A DNA stretch of 45,394 nucleotides from Zygnema cylindricum (taxonomy: Eukaryota > Streptophyta > Zygnematophyceae > Zygnematales > Zygnemataceae): positions 1-45,394 of the forward strand of contig JBBHKE010000812.1 of NCBI GenBank assembly GCA_037447655.1. Reading direction: 5' to 3'. This document shows positions 1 through 12,217 of this stretch, piece after piece (the first letter of the stretch is position 1; the number at the start of each line of letters is the position of its first letter). The position numbers and the translations under genes were made by a program. Below the pieces are notes generated by a model. That model searched no databases. It was given only the letters and a program-made list of their open reading frames with translations, and was not told the origin of the DNA.

Positions 1-832
1 AGTTGACCTTTTGTACAGAAGCTCTCTGGGAGAGAGGGTCCTATCTTCTAATTTTTCTAAGTCCTATCTCTCTCACAGACTCTATCTACTGATGTACGGA
101 ACGAATCAGAATACAGTTCCGTACGCAAAAGTACAGCTGCCGGTGTACTTTATGTACGGACATTGTACGACATGGCCTAAATGTCCACACGTGGAATGTC
201 CGGATTCGCTCCTTTAATCCTCGGAGATGCTGCGCTCCAATGTAACATCGCCACGTGTCATCCGATGTGGCGATGCCCACAAACCGCCGAATTCTTCTTC
301 CGCGATCTCGGCGCTAATTCCGGCCGTCCGATTAAACTCGCATTTGATCGTAGCCGTAATAAATACATGCGCGGTATTTGTTTCGCTTACGAAATCAATG
401 CGCGGTATTGATTTCTTATCCGTACCGCAATTTGTACTTTTACACTACCATATCTATGTATTCCGTTAACAGTTATAGTTAAATGATTTATCCCACGTGT
501 ACATGTTTAAATCATTATCGTACTATATGCTATGTAAGACTACTTCTAGACTTAACGCCTAAGGCTACTGGCTGTCTACTCTCTGTCGGCCGGCAGGTAC
601 CAGGATCAAATCATGTCGCCGGCACATACCTTTTAGTAATTATTCCCCTAACCAATATAAATTTTCTGTAAACCTCAGGATAGCCTAGGTAGCCATGGCT
701 CTAGCTTCCTCTCCAATTTCTCAGTGACTGCGACAAGTTTGAGAGTTGGAGAGAGAAGTTAGAGGTAGACTGCCTCGGCTTCTTTATTTCTATTCAGACA
801 TAGAAAATACTTAAAAACCATTAATTTCTACA
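1..832 (-). repeat. Copia LTR, left-truncated by the window edge
   Basis: This matches the LTRs of the young Copia element along its whole length, from about LTR base 218 to the TTTCTACA end at 832. Element sense would be on the minus strand. No internal retroelement sequence follows, so the rest lies left of the window or this is a solo LTR. The last ~32 bases are imperfectly repeated at 833-872, again ending ATTTCTACA. ORFs inside are incidental. Confidence 0.85.
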
Positions 833-869
833 GAAAATACTAAAAATGTATCATTAATTTCTACATACT

Positions 870-1610
870 GTACACCGTTTATCGCTATTAGAGTATATAA
901 CGCCAATTTGGTGCCCTTTAAAAAAAAAACCTGAAATACAATTAATAACGCTATTTAAGTAGGTGGACCATAATCTGCCATGTCTCAGGTACTAATCTAA
1001 AATCTATACCGCTAAATTTTTTTTGACGCTATTTAATCCTTGACTCTAATAGCGATTGGCGGTGTAGTGTACGCCGCCATTTGCTATTAGCGTAGAAGTT
1101 TGATTAGCGTATAATAATAATTACAGTGGTGTAGGCTATTTAAGAATTTGAAAATTTTGGAAAAAATCATGCATTCTAATTGTTTGATTATGGTAATTTG
1201 GATCTTTGAAAAAAAAAATGTTGGTCGCAAATATGCTTACACTAATATAGGTCTCCTAACAAAAACTGACAAATCGTACACAAATCATACATTCACACGG
1301 TCGAAACACGGCTGTCTGACGAATATAAGCGAACGTAATTTTTTATGACCTGGTTTGTTTTCATTTTTAAAACTCACATTCTCATGCTTCCATGGTTACT
1401 AAAACTAATTTATTGTAATCATTTTAATTTTAAAAGGTACATTTATGTACGGTTTGACACTGACCATATAACACTCTATTTAAGAGACAACATAATGAAA
1501 ATATCCCTAAATAGAATGAAAAAAGAAATAGAATGAACTACACTAATGGAGAATAAAACAAAAAGAGAGCGGGACGGAATTAGCGTACACAACGCTAATA
1601 GCAATTGGCG
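870..1610. repeat. AT-rich dispersed repeat with GATTGGCGGTGTA hairpin
   Basis: CTAATAGCGATTGGCG at 1046 pairs with CGCCGCCATTTGCTATTAG ending at 1091. Bases 940-1046 match 33470-33560 directly. Bases 1100-1560 match, as reverse complement, 35810-35755 joined to 34089-33700; the intervening bases there are an inserted element. This copy therefore shows the empty site. It contains no support for a gene, and the peptide-like matches between copies reflect DNA homology. Confidence 0.7.
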
Positions 1611-1727
1611 AGGTATTGTATTGTACTATACACTGTCGATCGTATTTAGCATGTAGAAATTATTAGTTTGTAGAATAATTTAGTGTCATGTACACTAATT
1701 TTGATTTAGATGTGGGGTCAATACTAG

Positions 1728-3260
1728 TCATGAATCAAATGTGACTCTTGCCACCAATGATCCAATGTGACTCTTGCCACCAATGATCTGATTGATATCT
1801 TCAGGGAACCATGACTTGTTCGCAATCTTTGTCACGACTCTCCATAGCGCTGTCACGCTTGTATCATCTGCTTGGGTCCACCTGATGTTGGAAGCTCTAA
1901 ATTGGTACCCCTTGCACGACAACATGATGGCTACGAGCAAGTACTTAGGCACGCCTGCATAACACTATGGCAGTTTAGCCCACATGTCATCTATGTGGCT
2001 AGAGATTGATCCAACAGCTAGCGAGGTGACCACCATATTCAGCTCGTGCCTGCGTAGATACATGCCTGGTTGGTCAACTGGTCCATCGAATTGGGTTGAC
2101 TCTACTAATGCATAACGGTCACTTGTCAAATAAGATATGAACTCCATCACCTTGGTATCCATGCCTTGTGGCTGTAGTGTGATGACTTTGTGTTGGGTAC
2201 TAATGAGCATGTATTACCAGTACAGGTATGATCCCTCACTATAGTACATCCTCGCCTTGCAAATACAACAATGCAATCCGCCTCTGCTATATTAGCCTTT
2301 CCATGTGCATCATTGATTAAGTCTATACATGTAGTAGATCAAGGAAGCATACGTGTCGAGCCTCATGCTGGCACAGTCCTTTGCACATATGCCCATAGGA
2401 CATTCTAGCACGTGTGTCAGAACAATGCACTGATTGTCAGACCATTCTCTGACATTGGTACGAACTCTCACAGTGATATGATTTGTCAAGACGTACTCAA
2501 TTTGACATCATGTACGCAAGCAAGGGGTAGGATAACGTAAATTGCGGCAGGAATGCCAGTTGATTCTACACATTAGCCTATGTCGCTCGAGAGACTTAGA
2601 CTCATGAGTTGGAGGGCAGCAAGGCCGAAGCTTGACTCGCACTTTAACAGCATGCCATCGTCAACTAGGCATTTCGCTACTGCCATTAAGGACTGGTATA
2701 TCAAACGGTTGTGATATGCTTGTCACCTTTTGGCATGCGTGCTGTGTGTACACTGCCAACGGGCTAGCATGACTGTACATACTCATGAGCCTAGTATACC
2801 AACTGTTTGATGTTTTCAGACTTTGCACGTGTGTCGATGATGTGCACCACATGGAGTTGGACGTAACACAAACAGGTAGTTAATTACACAAAGCTGTCTG
2901 AGCAGTATCCGCAAACAATGGCGAGAGTATGATTGTTGCATCTTTCACTTGCACAGGTATAGCTCCGACTAGATTGACAGGCCTGAGTACATGCAGTTTG
3001 CCTACTCCTAACACGTGTAATGACTCAGGTGCATAGGGCAAATGGGACGTTGGTAGGCCATTCTCAGCCATGTACCTAAACATACAATTCCTCAGTGCTA
3101 GGCCAGAGAGCAAGCAATTGGGTACAGACCTAGACACATGCCAAGGTGAATCGAACACATTGTCAGAGTAGTCAACCAAGGCAGGTTTATTGTCCACATC
3201 CTTGAGTATGGATACTTCTACACGATCTCAAGGGCCATCTACAAAGTTAGTGAATCCTCC
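1728..3260 (-). pseudogene. decayed coding frame of about 510 codons, unrecognised
   Basis: Four open stretches (3197-2880, 2852-2661, 2210-1965 and 1952-1728) all fall in one minus-strand frame. Reading it through gives about nine stops in about 510 codons, where roughly twenty or more would be expected by chance. No other frame is open for 60 codons here. Base composition is more balanced than the AT-rich flanks. I recognise no family. Visible pieces include PALVDYSDNVFDSPWHVSR and a Cys-rich stretch near 2250-2290. It lies between copies of the AT-rich repeat family, so it could be cargo or a transposase of that family, an endogenous viral gene, or an old host gene. No function is assigned. 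Confidence 0.4.
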
Positions 3261-3269
3261 AGCATCATC

Positions 3270-3745
3270 ATTTGGAAACTAAAGTTATACACTAATTTTT
3301 CAACGAACCTCAATATGGGTACAACTGATTTGTCCAAAGGATATTCACAGTAATAAAGGTAAAAGTAAAAATTATGAAAATTTGTAAACTGTCGCATACT
3401 TTCACTCTAACTAATTCCTAACTCTAATTTTATTCACGCAACAAATAAATGTACACTAAAACATGTATAATTACGAAATCTATTAAATCGTACACTGAAT
3501 CGTGGTTGTATCCTGTTCATCCTTACTAATATAATTAAAAAGTACATTTTTATACACAACCAACATGTTTCGTACTCCAAACTGATAAAAAGCACATAAA
3601 TTAAAATGGTTTACACTAATTGTTTTTCTCGTAATTAGCGTACAGGAAAAATTCTTATCATTTACCCTATTTTAGGTAAAACCCTCAAAATTTAGGGGCG
3701 CTTAATTAGTGTTCAACACGCTAAATAAGATCGACGGCGTACAGT
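3270..3745. other. AT-rich non-coding DNA
   Basis: I see no gene. A stretch around 3535-3600 (AAAAAGTACATTTTTATAC and CGTACTCC) resembles 36340-36395, suggesting the same AT-rich repeat family on both sides of the decayed frame. Confidence 0.4.
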
Positions 3746-3747
3746 AG

Positions 3748-3860
3748 TGCAAGAAAATTATCTAAATAAAAGCACCGCAAGAAAATTGTCGAAAGAAAAG
3801 TACCGCAAGAAATCTATGGCACAAAAAACATCGCAAGAAAAATATCACTAGAAACTTTTT
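3748..3860 (+). repeat. tandem repeat, ~28-base unit, about four copies
   Basis: The unit begins GCAAGAAAATTATCTAAA and recurs with substitutions: CAAGAAAATTGTCGAAAG, CAAGAAATCTATGGCAC, CAAGAAAAATATCACTAG. The last unit runs into a hairpin (ATATCACTA...TAGTGATAT) ending near 3871. Confidence 0.7.
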
Positions 3861-4071
3861 AGTGATATTTCAGGCGAAATAATCCTTGTCAAAAGGTTAT
3901 AAGGAGAGCATTTCGAGTATCGGTAAATTCTACCGATACACAACGCTCTTAATAACACTTGTTTGTAACAATTGTTACAGTGCGTTTGGATACTATGACA
4001 CTAAAAACAGTGCCGCTAAGATAAAACATTTTATTCAAAGCGACAATTTAAAGTACACCACGAAAACGCAC

Positions 4072-4414
4072 AGCTCATCCGCCACGTCGGCAATAAAATA
4101 CACACTTTTTGGCTGCATGAACGGTAAATACCGTACGTAATTATGTAATCAACGCCCACGACGCCAGCTCATTATCCACTTAGGCAAAACCAAAAAGTAT
4201 ATGAGGAGAATAACGTTTCTTTCTAGGACAGTTAGATTCAACACCGAACAACACACATCATAGTACACGTCGGCAAAATATCAAACTTCACTCTTCAGCT
4301 ATAAACCAAAGAATTATAGTACAAAAAATAGGTACGGATAGTAAAATTCAACGACGACCGCACTGCTCATAATCCACGTCTACAAATATCTTACGTACTT
4401 TTCGGCTGAACCAC
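4072..4414. repeat. diverged repeats with CTCATnnTCCACGTC-like core
   Basis: Four related blocks at about 4072, 4156, 4250 and 4358 share a core like AGCTCATAATCCACGTC followed some 30 bases later by TTTTCGGCTG. Spacing is about 85-110 bases. They are too diverged for firm unit boundaries. Nothing else is recognised between 3870 and 4790. Confidence 0.35.
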
Positions 4415-4919
4415 AAATAGGCGATGAGAAACATACATGTCGTACACGCCATATACCATCCGCCACGGTGTATGCAAGTCGACCGAAGTATCCTCGCACG
4501 CTCCTTCTGACGTCCGTTGACCTTCAAAGTTTGTGGTGCCTTTTTGCCATTCCGTTTCGAAATTCTGATTTCCAATTTCAAAATTAAAATTTGGTCGCAA
4601 AATTTTCGAACAAATTATCAACCACCTCCGCTTCTGTATATATTACCTAGAAATTTCTAGTTTGAAGAATGATTTTACATTTCAAGAATCTGAAAGTTAA
4701 CCTATGGAATGGAATGCCGTGCTAGTAAACAATACAAATAGACATCTCCGCATGTTTAATGGGAATGCCTAATGGATTCAAGGCCTCAATAAGGGTTTGT
4801 GCCCATGTAACCAAAACTTCAGAATGATACTTTGGATTTTAGAGCTGATTTTATGGTGTAATTTTCAAGGTGTTCCTATGTTAATCATTACTTGCACTAT
4901 CATTATTTCAAATATGTGA

Positions 4920-5090
4920 CAGTTGTAGGCGTCGCTAATATATTGCGACACCTGTAGATTAGTTGTAGACGTCGCCAATATCTTGCGACACCTGTAGACG
5001 CCAACAAACAGCGTACATTTGTAGACGCCAAAAAACAGCGGACATTTGTAGACGCCAACAAACTGCAGACAAACGGCGAGAGTTGTATAT
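4920..5090 (+). repeat. subterminal GTAGACGCC/GTAGACGTC tandem array
   Basis: TTGTAGACGCCAACAAACAG-like units recur every ~27 bases, preceded by GTAGACGTCGCCAATAT and a TTGCGACACCTGTAG pair. The related element at 34.6-35.6 kb has the same motif (TTTGTAGACGTCTACGACTG). Repeated subterminal motifs are typical transposase-binding arrays, which is an inference here. Confidence 0.6.
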
Positions 5091-5587
5091 TTCGGTTTTG
5101 GTGGCATTGTAGATGTTTAGTGTTTTGTGACATAGCAAAGTCATGCTACCTTGTGACCTCATCAGTATGTAAACTTTCTGCCATGGCTTCTCAATTTATT
5201 TTTCTTATCTTTTATCATTTGATATTCCATGAAACTTAGACCAAAAATATATAAAAAAAAGAAAAAAAATCTTTCATTTAATACTAGTATTGCTTCATTT
5301 CACTAAGAGAAGATAGAAAGAGGAGCGGTCAAGTGAGAATGAGGGGGAGAGAAGAGGACAACGTAAACTTTTGCAATGGACACATGAATGAAAGTGAAAG
5401 TGCGAGACCAAAACAATTGTTTTTCCATATATGCTTGTCATTTTCGTACGCACATGCGCGAAACGAGCAGGGCAAAAAATAGCGTGTACTTTCCCTGTTA
5501 CAAAAAATTTCGAATACGTTTGACGCGTGCAATTTGGTATTCTATTCGTCAATAAGGTATTATTTTAGTTAAAATCAGGTTGTGATT

Positions 5588-6640
5588 TGTAGAAATTAAT
5601 GGTCAGTTTAAAATATTTTCTAGGTCAAAATAGAAATATAGAAAGAAGCCAAGGCAGTCTACCTCTAACTTCTCTCTCCAACTCTCAAACTTGTCGCAGT
5701 CACTGAGAAATTGGAGAGGAAGCTAGAGCCATGGCTACCTAGGCTATCCTGAGGTTTAAAGGAAATATATATTAGTAAGGGGTTTATTTACTAAAAAGAT
5801 ATGTGCCGACCACAGGATTTGATCCTGGTACCTGCCGCACGGCAAGCTGCCGGTAGCCGGCAGCCTTGAACCGTTAGGTCTTTAGCTAGTGTTACGTACT
5901 GTATAGTTTCATTTTTACTTATACATTAACAAATATGATAATTCACTTAACTGATACTATTTACGGGATACATAGAATCAGTAATGTAAAGTACGGATTG
6001 TGGAAAGGATAAAGAAACGAATACCATTTGTTTCTTTAGCGAAATGAATACCGCGCAAGTATTTATTACGGCTACGATTAAATGTAAATTTAATCGGACG
6101 GCCAGAATGAACGCCGAGTTCGCGGAAGAGAATTTCGGCGGTTTGTGGTCATCACCACATCGGATGACACGTGACAAAATTACATTAGATCGTGGTATCT
6201 CCAAAGATTACGACAACGAATCCGGATATAACATGTGTCGACATTTAGGCCATGTCATACAATGTACGTACAGAAAGTACATCGGCAGCTGTACTTTTAT
6301 GTACGAAAGTGGAATATGATTATCTGCGTACATCATTAGATAGAGTCTGTGAGAGAGATAGGACTTAGAAAAATTAGGGGATAGGATCATCTCTCCTAGA
6401 GAGCTTCTCTACAAAAAGTCAACTTTGACCCTTCCTAACTTACTGCTCAGTGGAGCAAATTTAGATATTCTTTTTGCAATCGACTAAGGGGAGTCTTTCC
6501 TTTATAGGGGTGAAGGGGGTCAGAGTTATTGTCTGCCAAGGTGGCATTTGTTTTTGCTCAAACACAAAGGGATCAAGGTTATCTTAGAGGCTTCTTGGAA
6601 GCTGTCCACTCTGAGGACTTATAGATGTCTCAGAGTTTCA
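5588..6640 (+). repeat. 5' LTR of C1
   Basis: It begins TGTAGAAATTAATGG and ends CTCAGAGTTTCA, directly before the PBS. It matches the C2 LTRs as reverse complement with many substitutions. Confidence 0.9.
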
Positions 6641-6653
6641 GGTTATGGGCCCA
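6641..6653 (+). promoter_or_regulatory. C1 primer binding site (tRNA-iMet anticodon arm)
   Basis: GGTTATGGGCCCA is complementary to TGGGCCCATAACC, the anticodon-arm sequence of eukaryotic initiator tRNA-Met, not to a tRNA 3' end. This is the half-tRNA priming known for Drosophila copia and Ty5. Confidence 0.8.
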
Positions 6654-9600
6654 CCCTCTAGGGTACTAATCTTTAATGGAACTGGTTTCATATACTAGGA
6701 AAGTATGATGATAGGAGCTCTACGCGAAAAAAGGTTTTGGGGGATAGTAAGTGGAAGGTTGGGGCGTCCATCAAGTCTTCGAATCCCTCCAGGGTTTGGA
6801 GGAAGCAAATTTAGGAGGAAAGAGGATCCACCTTCAACGGAGGAAACAAAGGAAGGAGAGGTGGTGAACAAAGGAAAGGAGAAGGAGACGACCACACCAA
6901 TAGCAACTAATTCGACATTCATGTCACATTTTCCAAGGAACGAGGAGAATGATATTGAAACCTGGGACTTGAACAATATGGCGGCAAAGCACTTCATCCT
7001 ACGCCATCTCACTGAAGGACTTACATGTCTTCATTTGCAGGTAGAAAATGCTTCAATCTTAGGATGGCTCTCATAGAGATGTACCGAAATAGTACGATAC
7101 AGCAACAACAATTGGCTGATCATAAAGTTAAAGAGTATCTATACAAAGGGGGGAAGATGTTGGATTTTTACAATGAGCTTGCTACACTTTTTATGGAGTA
7201 AGAGAGTGCGGGAAAAGATTTTAGTGAAAATGAAAAGGTTAACTGTTTATTGATGAAGTTACCTGATGAGTTCGAGAACATAGTCAATCGTGTGCAGGAC
7301 TTGCCAACTCAAGATGGATATGGAACTCTGTGGTAGAGATGATTCTCGTTTGGGAGAATACGATGGAGATCTGAAGGGGAGGAAAGAGTGGCCAAGCCTT
7401 GGCAATTGCCACCGATTGGAAGAACAAGGATTCCCAAAAACCAGTCAGAAACTATGGGGGGAGGGAGCAGAAAAATCAGACTGATGAGTTCGAACCAAGG
7501 GCTCCCAAAGGTATATGTCATTTTTGTAAGAAACCTAGGCACTATATGGCAAAGTGCACTAAACTAACCGAGCTTCGGTTAAAGGAGGGGCAGCCCGGTG
7601 GTACCCCGAGAGGATATAAAAAGGCCCTTGTGACAGAGGTACATGAGGTGGAATCCGAGGGCAAGGACGACGAGCTCCTTTTAGATGAGGAGTTGGAGGC
7701 AAAAATCGAGGTCGAAATTCTACGAAGGCAGAAATGTACCTACAATCGATTGAAAGGTGAGCAGGCTGGATTGTAGATTCAGGTGCCTCCATGCATGTGT
7801 GTAAGGATAGGCACCTGTACACCAAGATAAGAAAGATTCCCACCTTAGAGATAGAGTACGAGATGGGAGGATAGTCACCACTACTCTTGTAAGATCGGTA
7901 GATTTAAAGTGTTAGTAGAAGGAAAGACATCCATAGTAACATTCTCCGATGTACTGTTTATTCTGGAGCTGAACAAAAACCTCATCTCTACATCTATATT
8001 AGATGATAAGGGTTTTTTTACTAGCACTAGGGAAGGAGTCTTTAGTGCTAGCTTTGAGGAGGACGTCTATTTCATTGCTCAGTTGGGTAGCCATGGGATG
8101 TTTAGGCTGGTTTTAAGTAATGAAATAAAGAAACTTTATTATGTTGGTGTTCATGATATTATAATATGGCATAAGAGGCTTGGGTAGGTGAATCTAGATA
8201 AGTTAAGAGAGATGAAAAAGATGGGAGTGGTGGAAGGGATTTAGTTCAGTGAGAGTGATAATATAAGTGATTGTAGTGTATGTGCTCAAGGTAAAGCACA
8301 CAGATTACACTTTCATAAAACAACCACCTATAAGGGAGAAAAAAATCTAGATCTATTACACACAGATATTTGGGGACTGGCTAAAGTGCCCTCACCGGGG
8401 GGGAAGAGATTTATGATGACTATCACTGATGATTGGTCTCGGTATTCCCGGGTGTATTATTTGAAAAAAAAGTCTGAAGCTCAAGATTGTTTTAGACACT
8501 ATAAAGCATGGAGTGAAAAACTCCATAAAACTCCAATCAAGAGAGTAAGGAGTGACAATGGTGGGGAGTAGACTTCTAACCAATTTGAGGATTTTCTGAG
8601 GGAAGATGGAGTCCAACACCAAAAGATAGTTCCAAAAAACTCGGAACAAAATGGGGTAGCTAAAAGGTTAAATAGAACACTAAGTGATAGTGTTATAAGT
8701 ATGTTGTCAGGTAAAAAGATAGGAAAAAGGTTTTGGGTAGAAGCAATGAACTATGCTAATTACCTCAAAAATAGAGTTCTTACTTCAGCTATAAAAGATC
8801 AAACTTCTTATGAGAGATGGACAGGCCGAAAACTAGAGATATCTCACTTAAAGGTTTTTGGCAGTCAAGTTTTCAGTCTAGATACAGATCGATCTAATTG
8901 GAAGCTAGATCATAAAGGAAAACCGGGATACTAATTAGGATATGATGAGTATGTTAAAGGATATAGAGTTTACGATCTAAAAAGGGAAGATATAATCTTA
9001 CTAAAACATCTAGTAGTTATGGATGAAGGAAAGTCTGTGGATCCCTTCAAGTTTACAAAGTCAGTAAAAATCAGATTTGAGTCAGAAAATTCCGATGACT
9101 TTGAGCTTCCTAACTATCCATGTTTTAGAGAAGATGACATTCTTGCAGTTTCAAATGTGACTGAAAAAGACTCGGCTGTGGAAACTCTAGTGACAACTCT
9201 ACCCGAAGCGGACGACATGGTGGAAATTGATTCGGAATGAAGGGATAGGGGAGAAGTCGAGTTTGTTCGAAAGAATCCACAAGAACCATCTATTCCGGCC
9301 TCAAATTTTGAGGGGAGAAGGAGAAGTAGCAAAAGATTGCAAGAAAAACAGGTTAATAACAAGGTAACTAAACTATCTTATCAAAATGAACCTCAAACTT
9401 ATGGAGAGGCGATGACCTGTCTTGAAAGAAACCGGTGGAAGACAGCCATCAATGAGGAGATGGCCTCAATTATGGCAACCGAGACTTGGGAGCTGGTGGA
9501 TTTTCCACCTAACCGAAAACCAATTGGTTGTAAGTGGGTTCTCAAATTAAAACTGAACCTAGATAACACAATCGAGCGCTATAAGGCCTGATTAGTGGCA

Positions 9601-10935
9601 AAAGGATTTACACAAAAGGAGGGAATTGACTACGAGGAAACCTTTGCCCCGGTGGTCAAATTTCCCTTCGTCGGCATACTTCTCAGCCTGGCAACAGCGG
9701 AACACATGGAAGTGCACCAGATGGACATCAAGACAACCCTTTTGCATAGAGAATTAGAAGAGGAGATCTTCATGCGACAACCCGTAGGGTTTGTGGTCTC
9801 TTTTTGGTTTGAAACAGGCTCCTCAACAATGGAATAAAAAGCTTAATGAGTTTCTTACTGGTCTAGGATATATCCGGATCAGCTCAGATCACTCAATCTA
9901 TGTTTTTGAAGATGAGGAAGGTTTTATATTTATTACAATTTATGTTTATGATTTGCTTGTTTTAGTAAATCAATGGAAAAAATTAAATAAACTGAAAACT
10001 GATCTTAAGGGGAGATTTGAAATGAATGATATTGGGGAAGCAAAATATATTTTGGGAATTTAAGTAGAAAAAGACCGAAAAAGAGAGATTATAAGATTGA
10101 CCCAAAAAGAAGCAATGGGAACATGCTTGAAAAATTTCAGATGGATAAAACTAATAGTTGTACAACTCCAATGGAGTTGAAGAAGGGAAGTGAGGGGAGT
10201 GAGGAAGAAGGAGTCATAGTCTTGGATGAGGAATTATCTACTAAAGAACAGAAGTTAATGCAGACAATTCCTTAGAAGCAAGTAGTGGGAAGTCTAATCT
10301 ATTTTATAAATTGTACCCGACCAGATTTAGCTGCAATTGTAGGAGTGCTGAGTAGAAGTCTAAATGCTCCCACTAAGAAGGATTGGGAGGCAGCTAAGAG
10401 ATTCCTTAGATACTTGATAGGAACTAGGGATCTATGGTTGCATTTGGGTGGGGAGAATACTGACATTACTACTTGGAGTGATGCTAGTTATGGTGATGCT
10501 CCGATGAGGAGATGCACTTCTAGATATGTATTATATGTGGGTGATGGGGCTTGCTGTTGGAGTAGCAAACAGCAAAAAGTTATTGCTCAGTCCACCATGG
10601 AGGTTGAGTATATGGCCTCTTGCTCTGCTGTAAAAGAATTGATGTGGGTCAAATCTTTGCTTGGTGAGCTTCGTCACCTTAAGAGTGGTGTGCATAATTT
10701 TCTTTGTGATAATCAGGCAGCAATCGCTAATTTTTCCAATCCTAAACATCATTTTAAAGCCAAACACATGGACATCAGACTCAACTTTGTTTGAGAGGAA
10801 GTAGAAAACAAAATAATCAGTTTAGAGTATCGACCAGATAGTTAGATTGTAGCAGATATGATGACCAAACCTGTGCCTTCCCCTAAGCTAATTTTCTGCA
10901 GGGAGAAGTGTGGTATGAAATTAAAGATTGACTAG
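6641..10935 (+). pseudogene. C1 gag-pol, multiple stops and frameshifts
   Basis: The order Gag, zinc knuckle (CHFCKKPRHYMAKC), protease (IVDSGASMH), integrase (TDIWG, SDNGGE), reverse transcriptase (QMDIKT, GLKQAPQQW) and RNase H (DNQAAIA) shows a Copia gag-pol. At least ten in-frame stops and several shifts break it. Unlike C2 it keeps the N-terminal part of RT (LVAKGFTQKEGIDYEETFAP). It lost about 50 bases near 9790, and the YVDD box reads YVYD. It cannot encode a working polyprotein. Confidence 0.93.
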
Positions 10936-10950
10936 AAAATAAGCGGAGGG
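10936..10950 (+). promoter_or_regulatory. C1 polypurine tract
   Basis: AAAATAAGCGGAGGG lies directly before the 3' LTR and corresponds to AAAATAAGGGGAG in C2. It primes plus-strand synthesis in this class. Confidence 0.7.
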
Positions 10951-11991
10951 TGGAAATTAACGGTCAATTTAAAGTATTTTCTAGGTCTAAATAGAAATAT
11001 AGAAAGAAGCCGAGGCAGTCTACCTCTAACTTCTCTCTCCAACTCTCAAACTTGTCGCATTCACAAAGAAATTGGAGAGGAAGCTAGAGCCATGGCTACC
11101 TAGGCTATCTAGAGGTTTACGAGAAATATATATTAGGTAGGGGTTTATTTACTAAAAATATATGTGGTGTCCACAGGATTTGATCCTGGTACCTACCGGA
11201 CGGCAAGCTGCCAGTAGCCGGTAGCCTTAAACCGTTAGTTATTTAGCTAGTGTTACGTACTGTATGGTTTCATTTTTACTTATACATTAACAAGTAGGAT
11301 AATTCATTTAACTGATACTAGTTACGGGAAAAATAGAATCAGTAATGTAAAGTACGGATTGTGGTACGGATAAAGAAACAAATACCGCGCATTTGTTTCT
11401 TTAGCGAAAAAATACCGCGCAAGTATTTATTATGGCTACGATTAAATGTAAATTTAATCGGAAGGCCGGAATGAACGCCGAGATCGCGGAAGAGAATTTT
11501 GGTGGTTTGTGGTCATCGCCACATTGGATGACACGTGACAAAATTACATTGGATCGTGGTATCTCCGAAGATTACGGCAGTGAATCCGGATATGACATGT
11601 GTCGACATGTAGGCCATGTCGTATAATGTCCGTACAGAAAGTACAGCGGCAGCTGTACTTTTATGTACAAAAGTGGAATATGATTGGCTCCGTACATTAG
11701 TAGATAGAGTTTGTGAGAGAGATGGGACTTAGAAAAACTAGGAGATAGGATCCTCTCTCCCAGAGAGCTTCTATACAAAATGTCAACTTTGACCCTCCAT
11801 AATTTATTGCTCACGGGAGCAAATTCAGATATTCTTTATGCAATCGACTCAAGGGAGTTTTGCCTTTACAAGGGTGATGGCGGTTGCCAGGGTGGCATTT
11901 GTTCTTTTTGAAACACAAAGGGGTCAGGGTTATCCTAGAGACTTCTTGGAAGCTGTCCACTCTGAGGACTTATAGAGGTCTCAGAGTTTCA
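10951..11991 (+). repeat. 3' LTR of C1
   Basis: It begins TGGAAATTAACGG (TGT changed to TGG) and ends CTCAGAGTTTCA, followed by the TGATT duplication. Confidence 0.9.
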
Positions 11992-12217
11992 TGATTTGAT
12001 TCCAGTACAAGTTTAAAGATGAGCTGGCGTGATGTGGAAGTGGGTCGCGATGATGAAAATGCCAAGTTGAAGTACCTTTCAATTTCTAAGATGACGCAAA
12101 ATGTACTTTGGTTCTTGCCCATTTTTCGTACGGCTTAATATTTCTCGCTGCAAGTCCCATTTTTTGTGAAAACGAAGGAAAAAAATCCTTGCTTGAACAC
12201 ATGGGCACACACCCTCA

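Larger units (their letters stand above)
5588..11991 (+). mobile_element. Copia LTR retrotransposon C1, old and degenerate
   Basis: Two LTRs (5588-6640 and 10951-11991), a half-tRNA-type PBS and a PPT flank a decayed gag-pol. The 5-base target duplication TGATT is exact (5583-5587 and 11992-11996). It landed inside a Harbinger-like element whose two halves still align across the break. LTR divergence is visibly high, so this insertion is much older than C2. Confidence 0.93.
4793..12214. mobile_element. PIF/Harbinger-like non-autonomous element, split by Copia element C1
   Basis: The left end GGGTTTGTGCCCATGTAACC (4793) and right end ACATGGGCACACACCC (12214) are inverted repeats, flanked by TAA (4790) and TCA (12215), a 3-base target duplication with one change. 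Both arms align with the 34613-35554 copy as reverse complement. Without the inserted Copia the element is about 1.01 kb, close to that 942-base copy. TWA target duplications are the mark of the PIF/Harbinger (Tourist) group. No transposase is present. Confidence 0.75.

Noticed and set aside
1148-1536. Two small open frames with a peptide match to a minus-strand frame at 33921-34106
   Set aside because: The match follows from DNA homology of the AT-rich repeat copies and the frames do not extend together. No protein family is recognised.
3748-3871. CRISPR-like array
   Set aside because: The units are contiguous and diverged without spacers, and the genome is eukaryotic.
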